Positions 18,087 to 26,946 of a stretch of 64,000 nucleotides of DNA are shown here, piece by piece (within the stretch, counting starts at the first letter, position 1; each line of letters opens with the position of its first letter). Source of the stretch: Paraburkholderia phenoliruptrix (GTDB lineage: Bacteria > Pseudomonadota > Gammaproteobacteria > Burkholderiales > Burkholderiaceae); contig NZ_JAEUAV010000002.1 of NCBI RefSeq assembly GCF_019511605.1, positions 484,737 to 548,736 on the forward strand, in the 5' to 3' direction. The translations under genes and the position numbers were made by a program. The notes beneath the pieces are model-generated. The model did not search any database. It saw only the letters and a list, made by a program, of their open reading frames with translations, and was not told the origin of the DNA.

Positions 18087-18116
18087 AGAAGCGGCGCGAC
18101 GCATGTCGCGCCTTCT
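18087..18116. terminator. hairpin terminator between convergent genes
   Basis: A perfect 8-bp stem GGCGCGAC/GTCGCGCC with a GCAT loop (18093-18112), extended by AGAA/TTCT after a 2-base bulge. It lies between the autotransporter stop (18070) and the glycosyltransferase stop (18139), so it could serve both strands. Confidence 0.65.
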
Positions 18117-18138
18117 CAGCTTGCCCTTGAAGGCTCGT

Positions 18139-19098
18139 TCACATCTCGGGCTTGAGTCGATACAGTTCCGGCACGAGTGCGAGCAACAGACGCTTGAACG
18201 AAAAAAGCCGCGGCGAGATATGCGTGGCGACGTACCACGTCGCGGCGACGTTCATGCTGCGCAGCTTCAGATCGGGTCCGACGAGCGCGCTTGCGAAATG
18301 CAGGTCGCCGAGCGTCTTGCCGATGATCTCCTGCTTGATCTGCGCGCGCACCGGTGATTCGAGCGCGATGAAAGACAGTTGCGAGATCTCGTGAAGCAGC
18401 CGGTACATGCTGTTGTAGTGGTGCAGCGTCTTGGTGGTGAACATCGTCGAGTCCATGCGCAGGCGTCTCTTGAACAACGCCTGATTCAGCACGGCGAGCT
18501 TGATTCTTTGCTGCAGCAGCAACGCCGCGAAAAAATGATTGTCCTCGTAGACGATGCCTTCCACGAAACGCAGATCGCCAATGGCAGAACGTCGCGTGAC
18601 GAAGCAGCACGGCGAAACGAAGTACCGTCCCTGTCTGAGCGACTCGACCACGAACTCGTCCGACCATAACGTCGCGGTTCCCAGCGGCCGCCGGTATCCG
18701 TTTACCTCCTGCTTGTACATTGGGGCGTCATTCGGGAAGACCGCCGCTTCGAACATCACGGCATCGATCTCGGGATTGCTGAATTCCCGGTGGCAGACAC
18801 TCAACGTGTCGCTGTCGATCAGGTCGTCGCTGTCCATGTAGTACACGTACGAGCCTGTTGTCAGCGAGGTGCCCAGATTGCGCGCCGCGGATTGTCCCCG
18901 GTTCGGCTGATACACGTATCTGAATCGCGAGTCGTTTTCGCAATAGCGCTGCGCAATCGCGGCCGTGCCGTCCGTGGAGCCGTCATCCACGATGATCGCC
19001 TCGAAATCCGTGAAGGACTGACCTGCGACGCTGGCAAGCGCCTCGTCGAGATAGTGCTCCACGTTGTAGGCCGGTACGATGATGGAAAAAGCAGGCAT
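18139..19098 (-). CDS. family 2 glycosyltransferase
   Basis: 319 residues. The GT-A fold signatures are clear: FSIIVPAYNVEHYLDEALAS at the N-terminus, then FEAIIVDDGSTDGT (nucleotide-sugar binding) and YVYYMDSDDLID (the D-x-D metal site), followed by FRYVYQPNRGQSAARNLG. It transfers a sugar from an NDP donor during assembly of a surface polysaccharide or glycolipid; the exact sugar cannot be read from sequence. The ATG at 19098 has GAGGTG five bases upstream and starts right at the first beta strand. It follows the flippase gene by 37 bp, so the two form an operon. Confidence 0.92.
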   Translation of the reverse strand: MPAFSIIVPAYNVEHYLDEALASVAGQSFTDFEAIIVDDGSTDGTAAIAQRYCENDSRFRYVYQPNRGQSAARNLGTSLTTGSYVYYMDSDDLIDSDTLSVCHREFSNPEIDAVMFEAAVFPNDAPMYKQEVNGYRRPLGTATLWSDEFVVESLRQGRYFVSPCCFVTRRSAIGDLRFVEGIVYEDNHFFAALLLQQRIKLAVLNQALFKRRLRMDSTMFTTKTLHHYNSMYRLLHEISQLSFIALESPVRAQIKQEIIGKTLGDLHFASALVGPDLKLRSMNVAATWYVATHISPRLFSFKRLLLALVPELYRLKPEM

Positions 19099-19135
19099 AG
19101 GGCACCTCGATGGATTGGTAAGCAGGAACCGGAAC

Positions 19136-20440
19136 TCAACCGGCATCCGCGCCGCGTGCTTCCTGAGCCGCCGGCGACGCAACGGAGATGCGCGACGTGC
19201 GCCGCGAAACTGGCGCAACGCCGCGAAAATACAGCCAGGTGAAGGCCGCCGCACCGACCGTTTCGGTCAGGATCACGGCGGCGATCGTCCCCTTCGCGCC
19301 GCCGTAGCGCGTGAGCGGAACGACATAGAGAAGATGCAGAACCGTCGCGGCGAGAAACACATTGGTCAGTGAACGGGCACGGCCCTGAGCAAGCAGCCCC
19401 AGGTCGCCGAATACGACGGCTACGCTGATGATTGGCGGCAGCACCGCTTCGAGTCTCAGAAGAGGAATCGAGGCGTGAAATTGCGGGCCGACCCAGGTTT
19501 CGATACCCCATGCCGCCAGTAGCTCGATGCCGATAAAGAGACTCACGGACGTGGAGAACACGGCCAGCATCGCCATGCGCATGAGCCGCTGCGCGGCTTG
19601 CGGATCGGTTGCGTGATACTGACTGATGCGCGGATAGAAAGCCTGACTGATCACCATGAACATGGCCTGCGCGGCCACACGAATCTTGTCCGCCATCGCG
19701 AACTGACCCACCACCTCCGCCCCGTGAAAGTAGTTGAGCAGGATCGAGTTGAAGTTCACATAAAAGCTGATCAATACAAAAGAGAGGAACAACGGAAAGC
19801 CGTCTTTCAGCGCCTCGACAATCTTTTTCGTGGAGACGCCGACAAGTTTCACCCACCGGTTGCGATACAGGATCCACAGCGCGCAGATCGCGAGCAGTAC
19901 ATTGCCGAGACTGACGCCAAGGGCGGCGAGTGCGGCATCGCCCGGCCCCTTGACTGCCAGATAGACGAATGCAAGACAGAGAAGCCGCGAAACGAAAGTC
20001 GGCAATACCAGCGCCCGCATGCGTTCGAGGCCCTGAAAAAGCCACACGGGCGTAACCGCGTTGGCAACAATACCGATGAATAGCGCGGCGAGTACATCGG
20101 CATGCTCACGCAGGTCCGGCACGAACACCACGCCCGCAACGATCAGAACGAGGGCCACGCCCACCAGTATCAGCCGCGCAGCCGAGGTACTGGTACAGAC
20201 CTCGGCGAGCCCTTGCGGATCGCCGCGCGCGACCGACACATGCCGCGTTGCGGTGAAATTGAAGCCGTAGTCGGTCAGCAACACCATGTATTGCGCGACA
20301 GCCTGACAATAGGCCAACACTCCGAACTCTCTCGCGCCGAGTACATGCCCCAGATACGGCAACATCAACAACGGCACGACGTAATTGCCGCCCTGAATCA
20401 GGATCAGATACAACAGCGTCTTGCGAATCGGAGTGGTCAT
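19136..20440 (-). CDS. Wzx/RfbX-like polysaccharide flippase
   Basis: 434 residues with about 12 membrane segments and the characteristic start of the polysaccharide exporter family (LLYLILIQGGNYVVPLLMLP, then YLGHVLGAREFGVLAYCQAV). Wzx proteins flip undecaprenyl-linked oligosaccharide units to the periplasmic face of the inner membrane. Its partner is the downstream family 2 glycosyltransferase, but no polymerase, initiating transferase or nucleotide-sugar genes are nearby. Either this is a minimal accessory unit or it serves a pathway encoded elsewhere. No clear Shine-Dalgarno precedes the ATG at 20440. Confidence 0.9.
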   Translation of the reverse strand: MTTPIRKTLLYLILIQGGNYVVPLLMLPYLGHVLGAREFGVLAYCQAVAQYMVLLTDYGFNFTATRHVSVARGDPQGLAEVCTSTSAARLILVGVALVLIVAGVVFVPDLREHADVLAALFIGIVANAVTPVWLFQGLERMRALVLPTFVSRLLCLAFVYLAVKGPGDAALAALGVSLGNVLLAICALWILYRNRWVKLVGVSTKKIVEALKDGFPLFLSFVLISFYVNFNSILLNYFHGAEVVGQFAMADKIRVAAQAMFMVISQAFYPRISQYHATDPQAAQRLMRMAMLAVFSTSVSLFIGIELLAAWGIETWVGPQFHASIPLLRLEAVLPPIISVAVVFGDLGLLAQGRARSLTNVFLAATVLHLLYVVPLTRYGGAKGTIAAVILTETVGAAAFTWLYFRGVAPVSRRTSRISVASPAAQEARGADAG

Positions 20441-20487
20441 GGAAATACGCCTGGTGCGATGGTGGCTTTAGTCATGCGTAAGCCGCT

Positions 20488-21441
20488 CTACAGGCTCAAA
20501 TGCCTCTGTGCGCGGAATTCGGTGGGCGACATGCCGTAGCGTTCCTTGAAAAGACGGCCAAGGCGGTTGCCGTCGCCCATGCCGCATCGCCGCGCAATTT
20601 TTCCGACCGGGATATTGGTAGAACTCAACATGGTTCGAACCACGTCGAAGCGCGTGCGCAGCAGGTACTCCAACGGAGTCATGCCGAATTCCTGCTTGAA
20701 ACGGCGGCGGAAATTGCGCTTGCTCATTGCCGCGGATTCCGCTGCCTGCGCAATGGAAATAGGCTTGCTGTAGTTCTCCTGTATCCAGCGAGCCGACTCG
20801 CGAACCTTGTTCGTGGTAGTCAGCGACTTCGCGTCGCCTTCACGCGGCCTCGTATGCTTGAGCGTATTCGTCTGCAGATCCACAGCCACCTTTCGGGCTA
20901 TGCGCGGACCCAGGTCGCGCTCGACCTGCGAAAGGGCCAGCTCGGCCGGGGCAGCACCGCTTGTGCGGGACGTCGCGGGATTGTCGTCGAATAGAAAGAC
21001 CGGCACTGCGAGCCGTGAGGCGTTTTTATAAACCAGCGCAAGCTTCGAGCCCTGCGTAATGCGCAGCGATGCAACGGCGCCCTGGCGCGTAATCCATGAA
21101 TAGAGGCGGTTGTTCGGTTCGGTGACTACGGAGGCGTCGCGGCACGCCACGAACAACGCGTGAAAGTCGCTCACGCTGTAGCGCCTCAACTGCTCGGTGA
21201 CGATCGAAATACCGCACGAGCTGGTAACAAGGCCTCCTTCTTCGGACAATACGGTGAGGCGGTACGGAGCACCCTCGCCACGGTGCACCTCAGCCAGATT
21301 GGCGAGGCGGAAAGCGTCGCCAATCGCACCTGCGCTTGCGGTGAAAAAGTTCTGCGAAACGAGAAGACCTATGTGCATCGACGGTGCCAGACAGTCGGGT
21401 TTCTCGTTGACGAGCGGCCTGGAAAGTTCGACGAGATCCAT
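20488..21441 (-). CDS. GlxA-like AraC-family transcriptional regulator
   Basis: 317 residues. The N-terminal half resembles the DJ-1/PfpI-like ligand domain of GlxA regulators (MHIGLLVSQNFFTASAGAIG; SDFHALFVACRDASVV). The last about 100 residues form the double AraC helix-turn-helix (PISIAQAAESAAMSKRNFRR and MLSSTNIPVGKIARRCGMGD). It reads in the same direction as the flippase and glycosyltransferase genes, 47 bp upstream of the flippase, and is a candidate regulator of them. The start is the ATG at 21441; a TTG further upstream is less credible. It is paralogous to the AraC gene at 21870-22607. Confidence 0.88.
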   Translation of the reverse strand: MDLVELSRPLVNEKPDCLAPSMHIGLLVSQNFFTASAGAIGDAFRLANLAEVHRGEGAPYRLTVLSEEGGLVTSSCGISIVTEQLRRYSVSDFHALFVACRDASVVTEPNNRLYSWITRQGAVASLRITQGSKLALVYKNASRLAVPVFLFDDNPATSRTSGAAPAELALSQVERDLGPRIARKVAVDLQTNTLKHTRPREGDAKSLTTTNKVRESARWIQENYSKPISIAQAAESAAMSKRNFRRRFKQEFGMTPLEYLLRTRFDVVRTMLSSTNIPVGKIARRCGMGDGNRLGRLFKERYGMSPTEFRAQRHLSL

Positions 21442-21536
21442 CACGATTAGGGCTCCCAATATATTTATTAAACGAGCTAAAACACGGGGGACAGTGAATT
21501 GTAATAACGGCCGTTTCTGCGGATGTGCTGCTGATC

Positions 21537-21551
21537 GGCGGCTCAGCCGCC
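21537..21551 (-). terminator. short GC hairpin after the small membrane-protein gene
   Basis: GGCGGC/GCCGCC with a TCA loop, about 45 bases after the stop of the 86-residue gene on the minus strand and before the AraC gene at 21441. No long T run follows, so termination would be weak. Confidence 0.4.
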
Positions 21552-21597
21552 AATTGCTTGTCGTGCTTCGCCAATGCGCGGCTCGCTTCGAACGCAG

Positions 21598-21858
21598 TTA
21601 TCCGCGCCGCTTGGCGGCCTTGATGACGGCTCTCATTACGGCCCTCATCTCGGGCCGCATTGCCGCCCCGACACGGGCAGCGATCGCGGCGAAAGTCCGC
21701 ACAGGGATCAATGCAATCGCCACGAAAACAAAGACGATGAATACGGCCAGCACATAAAAAGTTGCAAAGACAATGAGTATCGGGGTGAACCAGAACCTTT
21801 CGCCACGCGACGCCGGTGGCAAGTTTCGCCAATGACCGCGCAGCGGACCTTCCTCCAT
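21598..21858 (-). CDS. small membrane protein, 86 aa
   Basis: Not recognised. Residues about 22-52 form one or two hydrophobic segments (FWFTPILIVFATFYVLAVFI, then VFVFVAIALIPV), and the C-terminus is strongly basic (RPEMRAVMRAVIKAAKRRG), so it should sit with its tail in the cytoplasm. It starts 11 bp after the stop of the upstream AraC-type gene, so the two are probably co-transcribed. The plus-strand frames over the same bases look like shadows. Confidence 0.55.
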   Translation of the reverse strand: MEEGPLRGHWRNLPPASRGERFWFTPILIVFATFYVLAVFIVFVFVAIALIPVRTFAAIAARVGAAMRPEMRAVMRAVIKAAKRRG

Positions 21859-21869
21859 GTCGCTCTCAC

Positions 21870-22607
21870 TCAGGCAGAACCTGTGCGGCCGCGGCGCCGG
21901 TACTCAGTTGGCGAGACCCCAAAGCGCTTGCGAAATAGCTTCGCGAGCTGCGATCCGTTGCCCATGCCGCTGCGCCGGGCGATCTTGTCGACGGGAAGAT
22001 CCGATTCGGCGAGCAGCCGGCAGGAACGTTCGAGGCGGGCTTTCAGCAAGTACTCGGAAGGCGTGGTGCCGAGCTGCCGCCGGAAGCGGCGCAGGAAAGT
22101 CCGCTCGCTCATCGCCGCGTTCTGGGCCACGTCGGCGATGGAAATGTCGTGTTCGCAGTTCTCAGTGAGCCATTGAGCGCAGGCGTGCATCCTGTCGCCT
22201 TCCATCTGCGGCTTGCCCGGCGTTGCCGGATTTGCGTGAGTTGCGTGCGGAAGAAACGTGATACGTATTTCGGCAGGCCGTGCAATGACAGCGCCGTGAT
22301 CTGTGTGGTCTACGATCCATACCGGAGCAATCAGGTCTTGACAATCCAGACTCGACCTGACAATGGAAGCGAGCGTTGCATCCGTATCCGGCGCAATCAG
22401 CATCTGCAGCTTGTCAGCGCCTTTGCGCGCGCGATGAATGGACGCAGCGTTTGCGGCAGCAAGTCGTTCAGGACGCAATTCGTTTTCGCCGGATTGAAGC
22501 TCGCGGCTCGAAACGATATCAATGTGTACATTCGTATTAATTAGACGATGTACTTGTGCTGCTTTATCCGTTGGTAGGAGGCAACTAGCCGGACCGAGTT
22601 TATTCAT
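21870..22607 (-). CDS. AraC-family regulator, paralogue with shortened sensor domain
   Basis: 245 residues. The C-terminal AraC domain (DISIADVAQNAAMSERTFLR; LLAESDLPVDKIARRSGMGN) closely resembles that of the regulator at 20488-21441, including the unusual GMG(D/N)G turn. The N-terminal part keeps only about 140 residues, and I cannot match it to a complete DJ-1/PfpI domain, so ligand binding may be lost or altered. The start at 22607 has AGGAGA six bases upstream. Position suggests a regulatory pair for the surface genes to the left. Confidence 0.82.
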   Translation of the reverse strand: MNKLGPASCLLPTDKAAQVHRLINTNVHIDIVSSRELQSGENELRPERLAAANAASIHRARKGADKLQMLIAPDTDATLASIVRSSLDCQDLIAPVWIVDHTDHGAVIARPAEIRITFLPHATHANPATPGKPQMEGDRMHACAQWLTENCEHDISIADVAQNAAMSERTFLRRFRRQLGTTPSEYLLKARLERSCRLLAESDLPVDKIARRSGMGNGSQLAKLFRKRFGVSPTEYRRRGRTGSA

Positions 22608-23087
22608 GCTGTCTCCTGGTGTTCAGAGTGTCGTGCGTTATTGCCTGAATGCCGGTCAGGTATGACAGTGCTTTTTATCGGGCAGGAGCGAAGAGGGCGT
22701 CGGCAAGTACAATACTTACGCAATCTTTCTTCGCTTTGTTTTGAATGGAAGGATAGCTGTAAGGCTAGTTGCGTGCTCACCTAAATTCAGCCTTCACCGG
22801 CCAACCTTGGCTGACAACGCAGACGTGCGTTATGACATGCCGTGCGATGAACGAGCGCATGCCACGGGCCGCCGGAAACTCAGCTTAAGTACCTTGAAAA
22901 AAGGCGCTTTGTCGGCAGGAACTTCGGCAGTACTCGCTCGCTATGCGCCTTACATGGAAAGATATACGTAGTAATACGAAGTAACGTAATAGACAGTTAT
23001 TCGCATTCGCGGAATTGGCTTATTCTGCGAATGCGACATCGGCGTGCGCGCAACCGTCAGTGCTTTCATCACCTCACAGCGGACCTG
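22608..23087. other. 480-bp gene-free region, AT-richer
   Basis: This region separates the AraC gene (minus, starting 22607) from the end of the dimethylformamidase-like gene (minus, ending 23088). It should contain the promoter of the AraC gene. An open frame at 22741-22971 on the plus strand has no Shine-Dalgarno and a random-looking composition, so I do not call it. The right part holds a strong stem-loop (listed separately). Confidence 0.5.
23002..23037 (-). terminator. strong stem-loop downstream of the dimethylformamidase-like gene
   Basis: TCGCATTCGC and GCGAATGCGA pair perfectly, and after one G/T mismatch GAAT/ATTC extend the stem to 15 positions around a 6-base loop. It begins about 50 bases after the stop at 23088 on the minus strand. 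A weak T-containing tract follows, so it is a likely terminator or RNA 3' end stabiliser. Confidence 0.6.
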
Positions 23088-24620
23088 TCATCCAGCATCG
23101 GTGTGCAGTGCGACCTCTCCGGCGGCATCGGCTGTTTCTTGCCGCGCGTAGCTCTGCTGCAATGCGCTTGTCTCTTCAGTACCGGTGTATTTGCGCAGCA
23201 CGTTACGGGTGATCTGCTCGACCACGCTGTGGCACTTCGCCGCGCTGTCGCCTAGTGCCCGTGCCCAGTCGGTCGTGCCTACGTTGAACACTTCTCCGGC
23301 ACTGCGTCGGCCGTCGCGCAACAGCGGACGAAATATACCGATCGCGCCTGCACCGCCCATTTCCCATCCAGTAAGCTGATCTGTGACCGCCAGCGTTTCG
23401 AATGCATCGTCGGGCCAGTCGGGTGGAATGCCGTCGGCCTCATAGCCGACGAGCCTGTCTTCCGCGCCGAATGTCTGGCCTTTTTGCAATTGAGTACCGG
23501 CGAAAACCCAATGTTCCGGTTGTTTGACGGTGAAACCGATGGCCTGACGCTCGCACTTGACCCAGCGTCTGCGCCAGCGCGACCACGTGCCCCAGTGGCC
23601 GCCGCCGTGCTTATAAGTCAGTCCTATCAGATTGCTTTCATTGCCGCTTACGCGCGGGTCCAGGTCAATCTGTTCCTTCAGTACGTCCCAGTTTTCGGCG
23701 AGCTTGCGCATTTCGGTCGGCTGGCCGGGCTCCGAGCCGATAAACCGGATAGGCCGGTAGCACGTATTGCCGCTGAAAACCGCGACGCTGCCGCCCTGGG
23801 TGACGAAATACGCGACATGTGCGCGCATCTCCTCGCTCCAGTACTCGTGGTGACCGACGCTCAGCATGCAGCGGTAATGTGTGAGATCGAGTGTGGTCGC
23901 GTTGTGCAGATCCAGGTCTGTATAGAAGTCACAGGCAATGCGCTCCTTGCGCAGCCAGCGTATGAACTTTGCGTCCCAATGGGCGAATTGCTGGCGCATC
24001 GAGCGCGTGTCGTACGGGTCTACCGGCTCACCGAGACGTGCGCCCAGTCCACCGCCCGGGCGGCGCAAACTGACGCGATTTGCCGCGCGATAACGGTGGA
24101 TGCGGTCGTCATAGAAGCTCCCGCCGCCGGTCGAGTTATACGCGTGGTACGTTGCAGTCGGAATGATGTAGGCCAACGCCGCCGTGGGCGTGCGCGGACG
24201 GGCGATCACCAGCGCCATGCTGTCGCTGTGCGGCTGCGCCGCGAACACCGACAGATGCGCGGCGCACGCGCGCCCGAGTTCATCGGCAGGCTTGCCCGCG
24301 GCGTCGACTTCATACGCAATCGCCACATATGCGCCGCTGTGCAGGCCCGACGCGTTCGGCCGCAGCGTGAGTGTGGGCCAGTTCCAGTTTTCGTCGAAGC
24401 GCATCGGCGCGCTATTGCCAGCCGATTCGAACACGTACTTGCCGTCCACCAGATTGGCGCTCACGTCGTTCTTGCCTGTCACGATGACGCCACACAGACT
24501 GGTCAGCGCGTCGTCGTCCTGTTGCTGATAAATGGCGATGCTAAAGCGCCGGTTCGGCTGCACTGCAAGTTCGAAAGAGGCTCCCGCAGTAAAACTCGGA
24601 TGAATCGGATAGAGCTGCAT
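23088..24620 (-). CDS. N,N-dimethylformamidase large-subunit-like protein
   Basis: 510 residues. The sequence resembles the large-subunit C-terminal region of N,N-dimethylformamidase, with ALAYIIPTATYHAYNSTGGG (about 149-167), the conserved SVGHHEYWSEEMR (His257, His258, Glu259), FSGNTCYRP and MGGAGAIGIFRP. In the known enzyme a His and a Glu in the HHE segment bind a mononuclear iron with a tyrosine; the first two are visible here. No small-subunit gene is adjacent, so the protein may be a stand-alone amidohydrolase-like relative with another substrate. The start at 24620 has AAGGA eight bases upstream. Confidence 0.75.
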   Translation of the reverse strand: MQLYPIHPSFTAGASFELAVQPNRRFSIAIYQQQDDDALTSLCGVIVTGKNDVSANLVDGKYVFESAGNSAPMRFDENWNWPTLTLRPNASGLHSGAYVAIAYEVDAAGKPADELGRACAAHLSVFAAQPHSDSMALVIARPRTPTAALAYIIPTATYHAYNSTGGGSFYDDRIHRYRAANRVSLRRPGGGLGARLGEPVDPYDTRSMRQQFAHWDAKFIRWLRKERIACDFYTDLDLHNATTLDLTHYRCMLSVGHHEYWSEEMRAHVAYFVTQGGSVAVFSGNTCYRPIRFIGSEPGQPTEMRKLAENWDVLKEQIDLDPRVSGNESNLIGLTYKHGGGHWGTWSRWRRRWVKCERQAIGFTVKQPEHWVFAGTQLQKGQTFGAEDRLVGYEADGIPPDWPDDAFETLAVTDQLTGWEMGGAGAIGIFRPLLRDGRRSAGEVFNVGTTDWARALGDSAAKCHSVVEQITRNVLRKYTGTEETSALQQSYARQETADAAGEVALHTDAG

Positions 24621-24753
24621 GTTCGCTTTCCTTGCGCGAATTTGCCGGGCACCGGCCCAACCAATGAGTTCCGATTGCATTGCGGCACGCGATTCACGTC
24701 GCGCAACCCTTTGCTTATACAGAGATGCTCCGCGCGCATCTGTGCGCTACGCC

Positions 24754-26592
24754 TCATTCGACTGTCACGGACTTCGCGAGATTGCGCGGTTTATCGACGT
24801 CGGTGCCGCGTGCGCATGCGGTGTGATACGCGAGTAGTTGCAGCGGCACGACGTGCAGAACCGGCGACAGGCTGCCGTAGTGTTCGGGCATGCGAATAAC
24901 GTGGAGCCCGTCGGCTTCCGCAATACGCGAATCGACATCGGCGAAGACGTACAGTTGGCCGCTGCGGGCTCTTACTTCCTGCATGTTCGACTTGAGCTTG
25001 TCGAGTAGCGCATCGTTAGGCGCCACGGTCACGACGGGCATCTGGCTTGTCACGAGCGCAAGGGGGCCGTGCTTCAATTCGCCGGCGGGATAGGCCTCGG
25101 CGTGCACGTACGAGATCTCCTTCAGCTTCAGTGCGCCTTCCAGCGCGATGGGGTAATGCAGCCCCCGGCCGAGAAAGAGCGCGTGGTCGGTGCGAGCGAA
25201 AGTTTCTGCCCACGCGACGATCTGCGTTTCCAGCGCCAACACGCTGTTCAGTTTCCCCGGCAACCGATGCAATTGCTCCAGAAACTCGCTTTCCTGCGCC
25301 GCGGTAAGGCGCCCGCGCTGCTTGCCGAGCGTCAATGCCAACAGAAACAACGCAACAAGCTGCGAAGTGAAGGCTTTTGTCGAAGCAACGCCGATTTCCG
25401 GTCCCGCGCTTGTCAGATACTGAAGCTCTGCCTGCCGCATCATCGTGCTGCTGGCAACGTTGCAAATGGCGAGCGTATGCCGGTGACCGTGGGATTGAGC
25501 GTGCCGCAGAGCAGCGAGCGTATCCGCCGTTTCTCCCGACTGCGAAACGACCACCACCAACGTGTTCGGATTGTGGACGCTGCTGCGATACCGGTATTCG
25601 CTTGCAACTTCCACTTGAGTCGGTACTTTGGCGAGCGATTCCAGCCAGTACCTGGCTGTCATGCCGGCGTAATAACTCGTGCCGCACGCGATTACCAGTA
25701 CTGAGTCGATTTCGCGGAACGCGTGCCGCGCGCCCTGACCGAACAGATCGGCGGTAACGGTATGCACGGTTTCGATTGCGTCCGCAATGGCACTCGGTTG
25801 CTCGAAGATCTCTTTATGCATGTAGTGCCGGTACGGACCAAGTTCCACCGCGCCCGTGCTCGAGCGGTGTACCTTGACTTCGCGCTCCACCTGCTTGCCG
25901 CTGCGATCGAAGATCTGCGCGCCATGCAGCGTCAATTCCGCTATATCGCCTTCTTCCAGATAGATGAAATTTTCGACCGTGCCCGCGAGCGCCATGACGT
26001 CCGAGGCCAGATAATTGCCATGTTCTCCAAGACCGACGACGAGCGGTGATCCCGCCCGCGCACCGATTACACGGCCCGGATCATTGCGCGCGAACACTGC
26101 AATTGCATAGGCGCCATGAAGGCGGTCGAGCGCGTGCCGGACAGCGGAAAGCAGATTGTCCGCTCCTTGCGCCGGCTGCCTTTGCCACATCTGATGAATC
26201 AGGTGCGCGACAACTTCGGTATCCGTATCGGACTCGAACACATAACCGAGTGCTTCGAGTTCTTCTCGCAACGACTCGTGGTTCTCGATGATGCCGTTAT
26301 GCACGATGGCGATTTCGTCGCTGGAAAAGATGGGATGCGCGTTTCTCGCGACAGGCGCACCATGAGTCGCCCATCTTGTATGTGCGATACCGATCATTCC
26401 GGACAACCTGGCTTCGGCAACTTCGGCTGCGAGATTCGCGACTCGCGCGACACTGCGCACGCGCCGCAATGCACCTTGCTGCACGACGGCGATCCCGCAG
26501 GAGTCGTAGCCGCGGTATTCGAGCCGCCGCAAGCCTTCGGTCAACATGGAGGTGACGTCGCGGCGATCCACTGCTCCTACGATTCCGCACAT
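24754..26592 (-). CDS. glmS: glutamine-fructose-6-phosphate aminotransferase (isomerizing)
   Basis: 612 residues. After Met removal Cys1 (MCGIVGAV) is the Ntn nucleophile of the glutaminase domain, with HTRWATHG and [14 protein letters not shown] as further glutaminase signatures. Two SIS domains follow ([27 protein letters not shown]; the [20 protein letters not shown] region), and the C-terminus ends [12 protein letters not shown], as in active GlmS. It makes glucosamine-6-phosphate for peptidoglycan, LPS and UDP-GlcNAc. It is not beside glmU here, so it may be a second copy that supplies surface polysaccharide. The ATG at 26592 has GAGGAG seven bases upstream; the leader contains a tandem repeat. 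Confidence 0.96.
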   Translation of the reverse strand: MCGIVGAVDRRDVTSMLTEGLRRLEYRGYDSCGIAVVQQGALRRVRSVARVANLAAEVAEARLSGMIGIAHTRWATHGAPVARNAHPIFSSDEIAIVHNGIIENHESLREELEALGYVFESDTDTEVVAHLIHQMWQRQPAQGADNLLSAVRHALDRLHGAYAIAVFARNDPGRVIGARAGSPLVVGLGEHGNYLASDVMALAGTVENFIYLEEGDIAELTLHGAQIFDRSGKQVEREVKVHRSSTGAVELGPYRHYMHKEIFEQPSAIADAIETVHTVTADLFGQGARHAFREIDSVLVIACGTSYYAGMTARYWLESLAKVPTQVEVASEYRYRSSVHNPNTLVVVVSQSGETADTLAALRHAQSHGHRHTLAICNVASSTMMRQAELQYLTSAGPEIGVASTKAFTSQLVALFLLALTLGKQRGRLTAAQESEFLEQLHRLPGKLNSVLALETQIVAWAETFARTDHALFLGRGLHYPIALEGALKLKEISYVHAEAYPAGELKHGPLALVTSQMPVVTVAPNDALLDKLKSNMQEVRARSGQLYVFADVDSRIAEADGLHVIRMPEHYGSLSPVLHVVPLQLLAYHTACARGTDVDKPRNLAKSVTVE

Positions 26593-26635
26593 GGAAGATC
26601 TCCTCATTTCGCTGCGATTCGGACCGGCCTAAAGA

Positions 26636-26717
26636 GCTGCTAGAAGCGGGCTGTTAAAAGCGGGCTGCTAGAAACGGCCTATTAAAAACGGCCTATTGAA
26701 GCGGCCTATTGAATCTG
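26636..26717. repeat. 14-bp tandem repeat in the glmS leader, about 6 imperfect copies
   Basis: Units read GCTGCTAGAAGCGG, GCTGTTAAAAGCGG, GCTGCTAGAAACGG, CCTATTAAAAACGG, then two 13-base units CCTATTGAAGCGG and CCTATTGAATCTG. The array starts about 44 bases upstream of the glmS start codon, in the likely 5' untranslated region or promoter. Confidence 0.8.
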
Positions 26718-26946
26718 TTGCATTGCAACCAAGCATAAACACCGCGAGCTCATGCGCGCGCGCAGCGGCGCGAAATGTTGAACGGTTGTCCGGTAAATGA
26801 GCAGGTTGCTTTCGCACGCAACAGCTATGAAACATGGTCATGCTGGTTCGTCATTAAGTAAATGACATTGATGCTCTCGCGAAATGTCGATGAAACCTTG
26901 AAAATGCACCGCACTACCGTATGAATTTTTCAAGGAGCGTTCGAAC

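Noticed and set aside
22741..22971. A 76-codon open frame on the plus strand in the 480-bp gap
   Set aside because: No Shine-Dalgarno, no motif and random-like composition; it lies in what should be the promoter region of the AraC gene.
26593..26946. A glmS-type ribozyme or glucosamine riboswitch upstream of glmS
   Set aside because: The leader shows only a 14-bp tandem repeat and no ribozyme core; this ribozyme is characteristic of Gram-positive bacteria.
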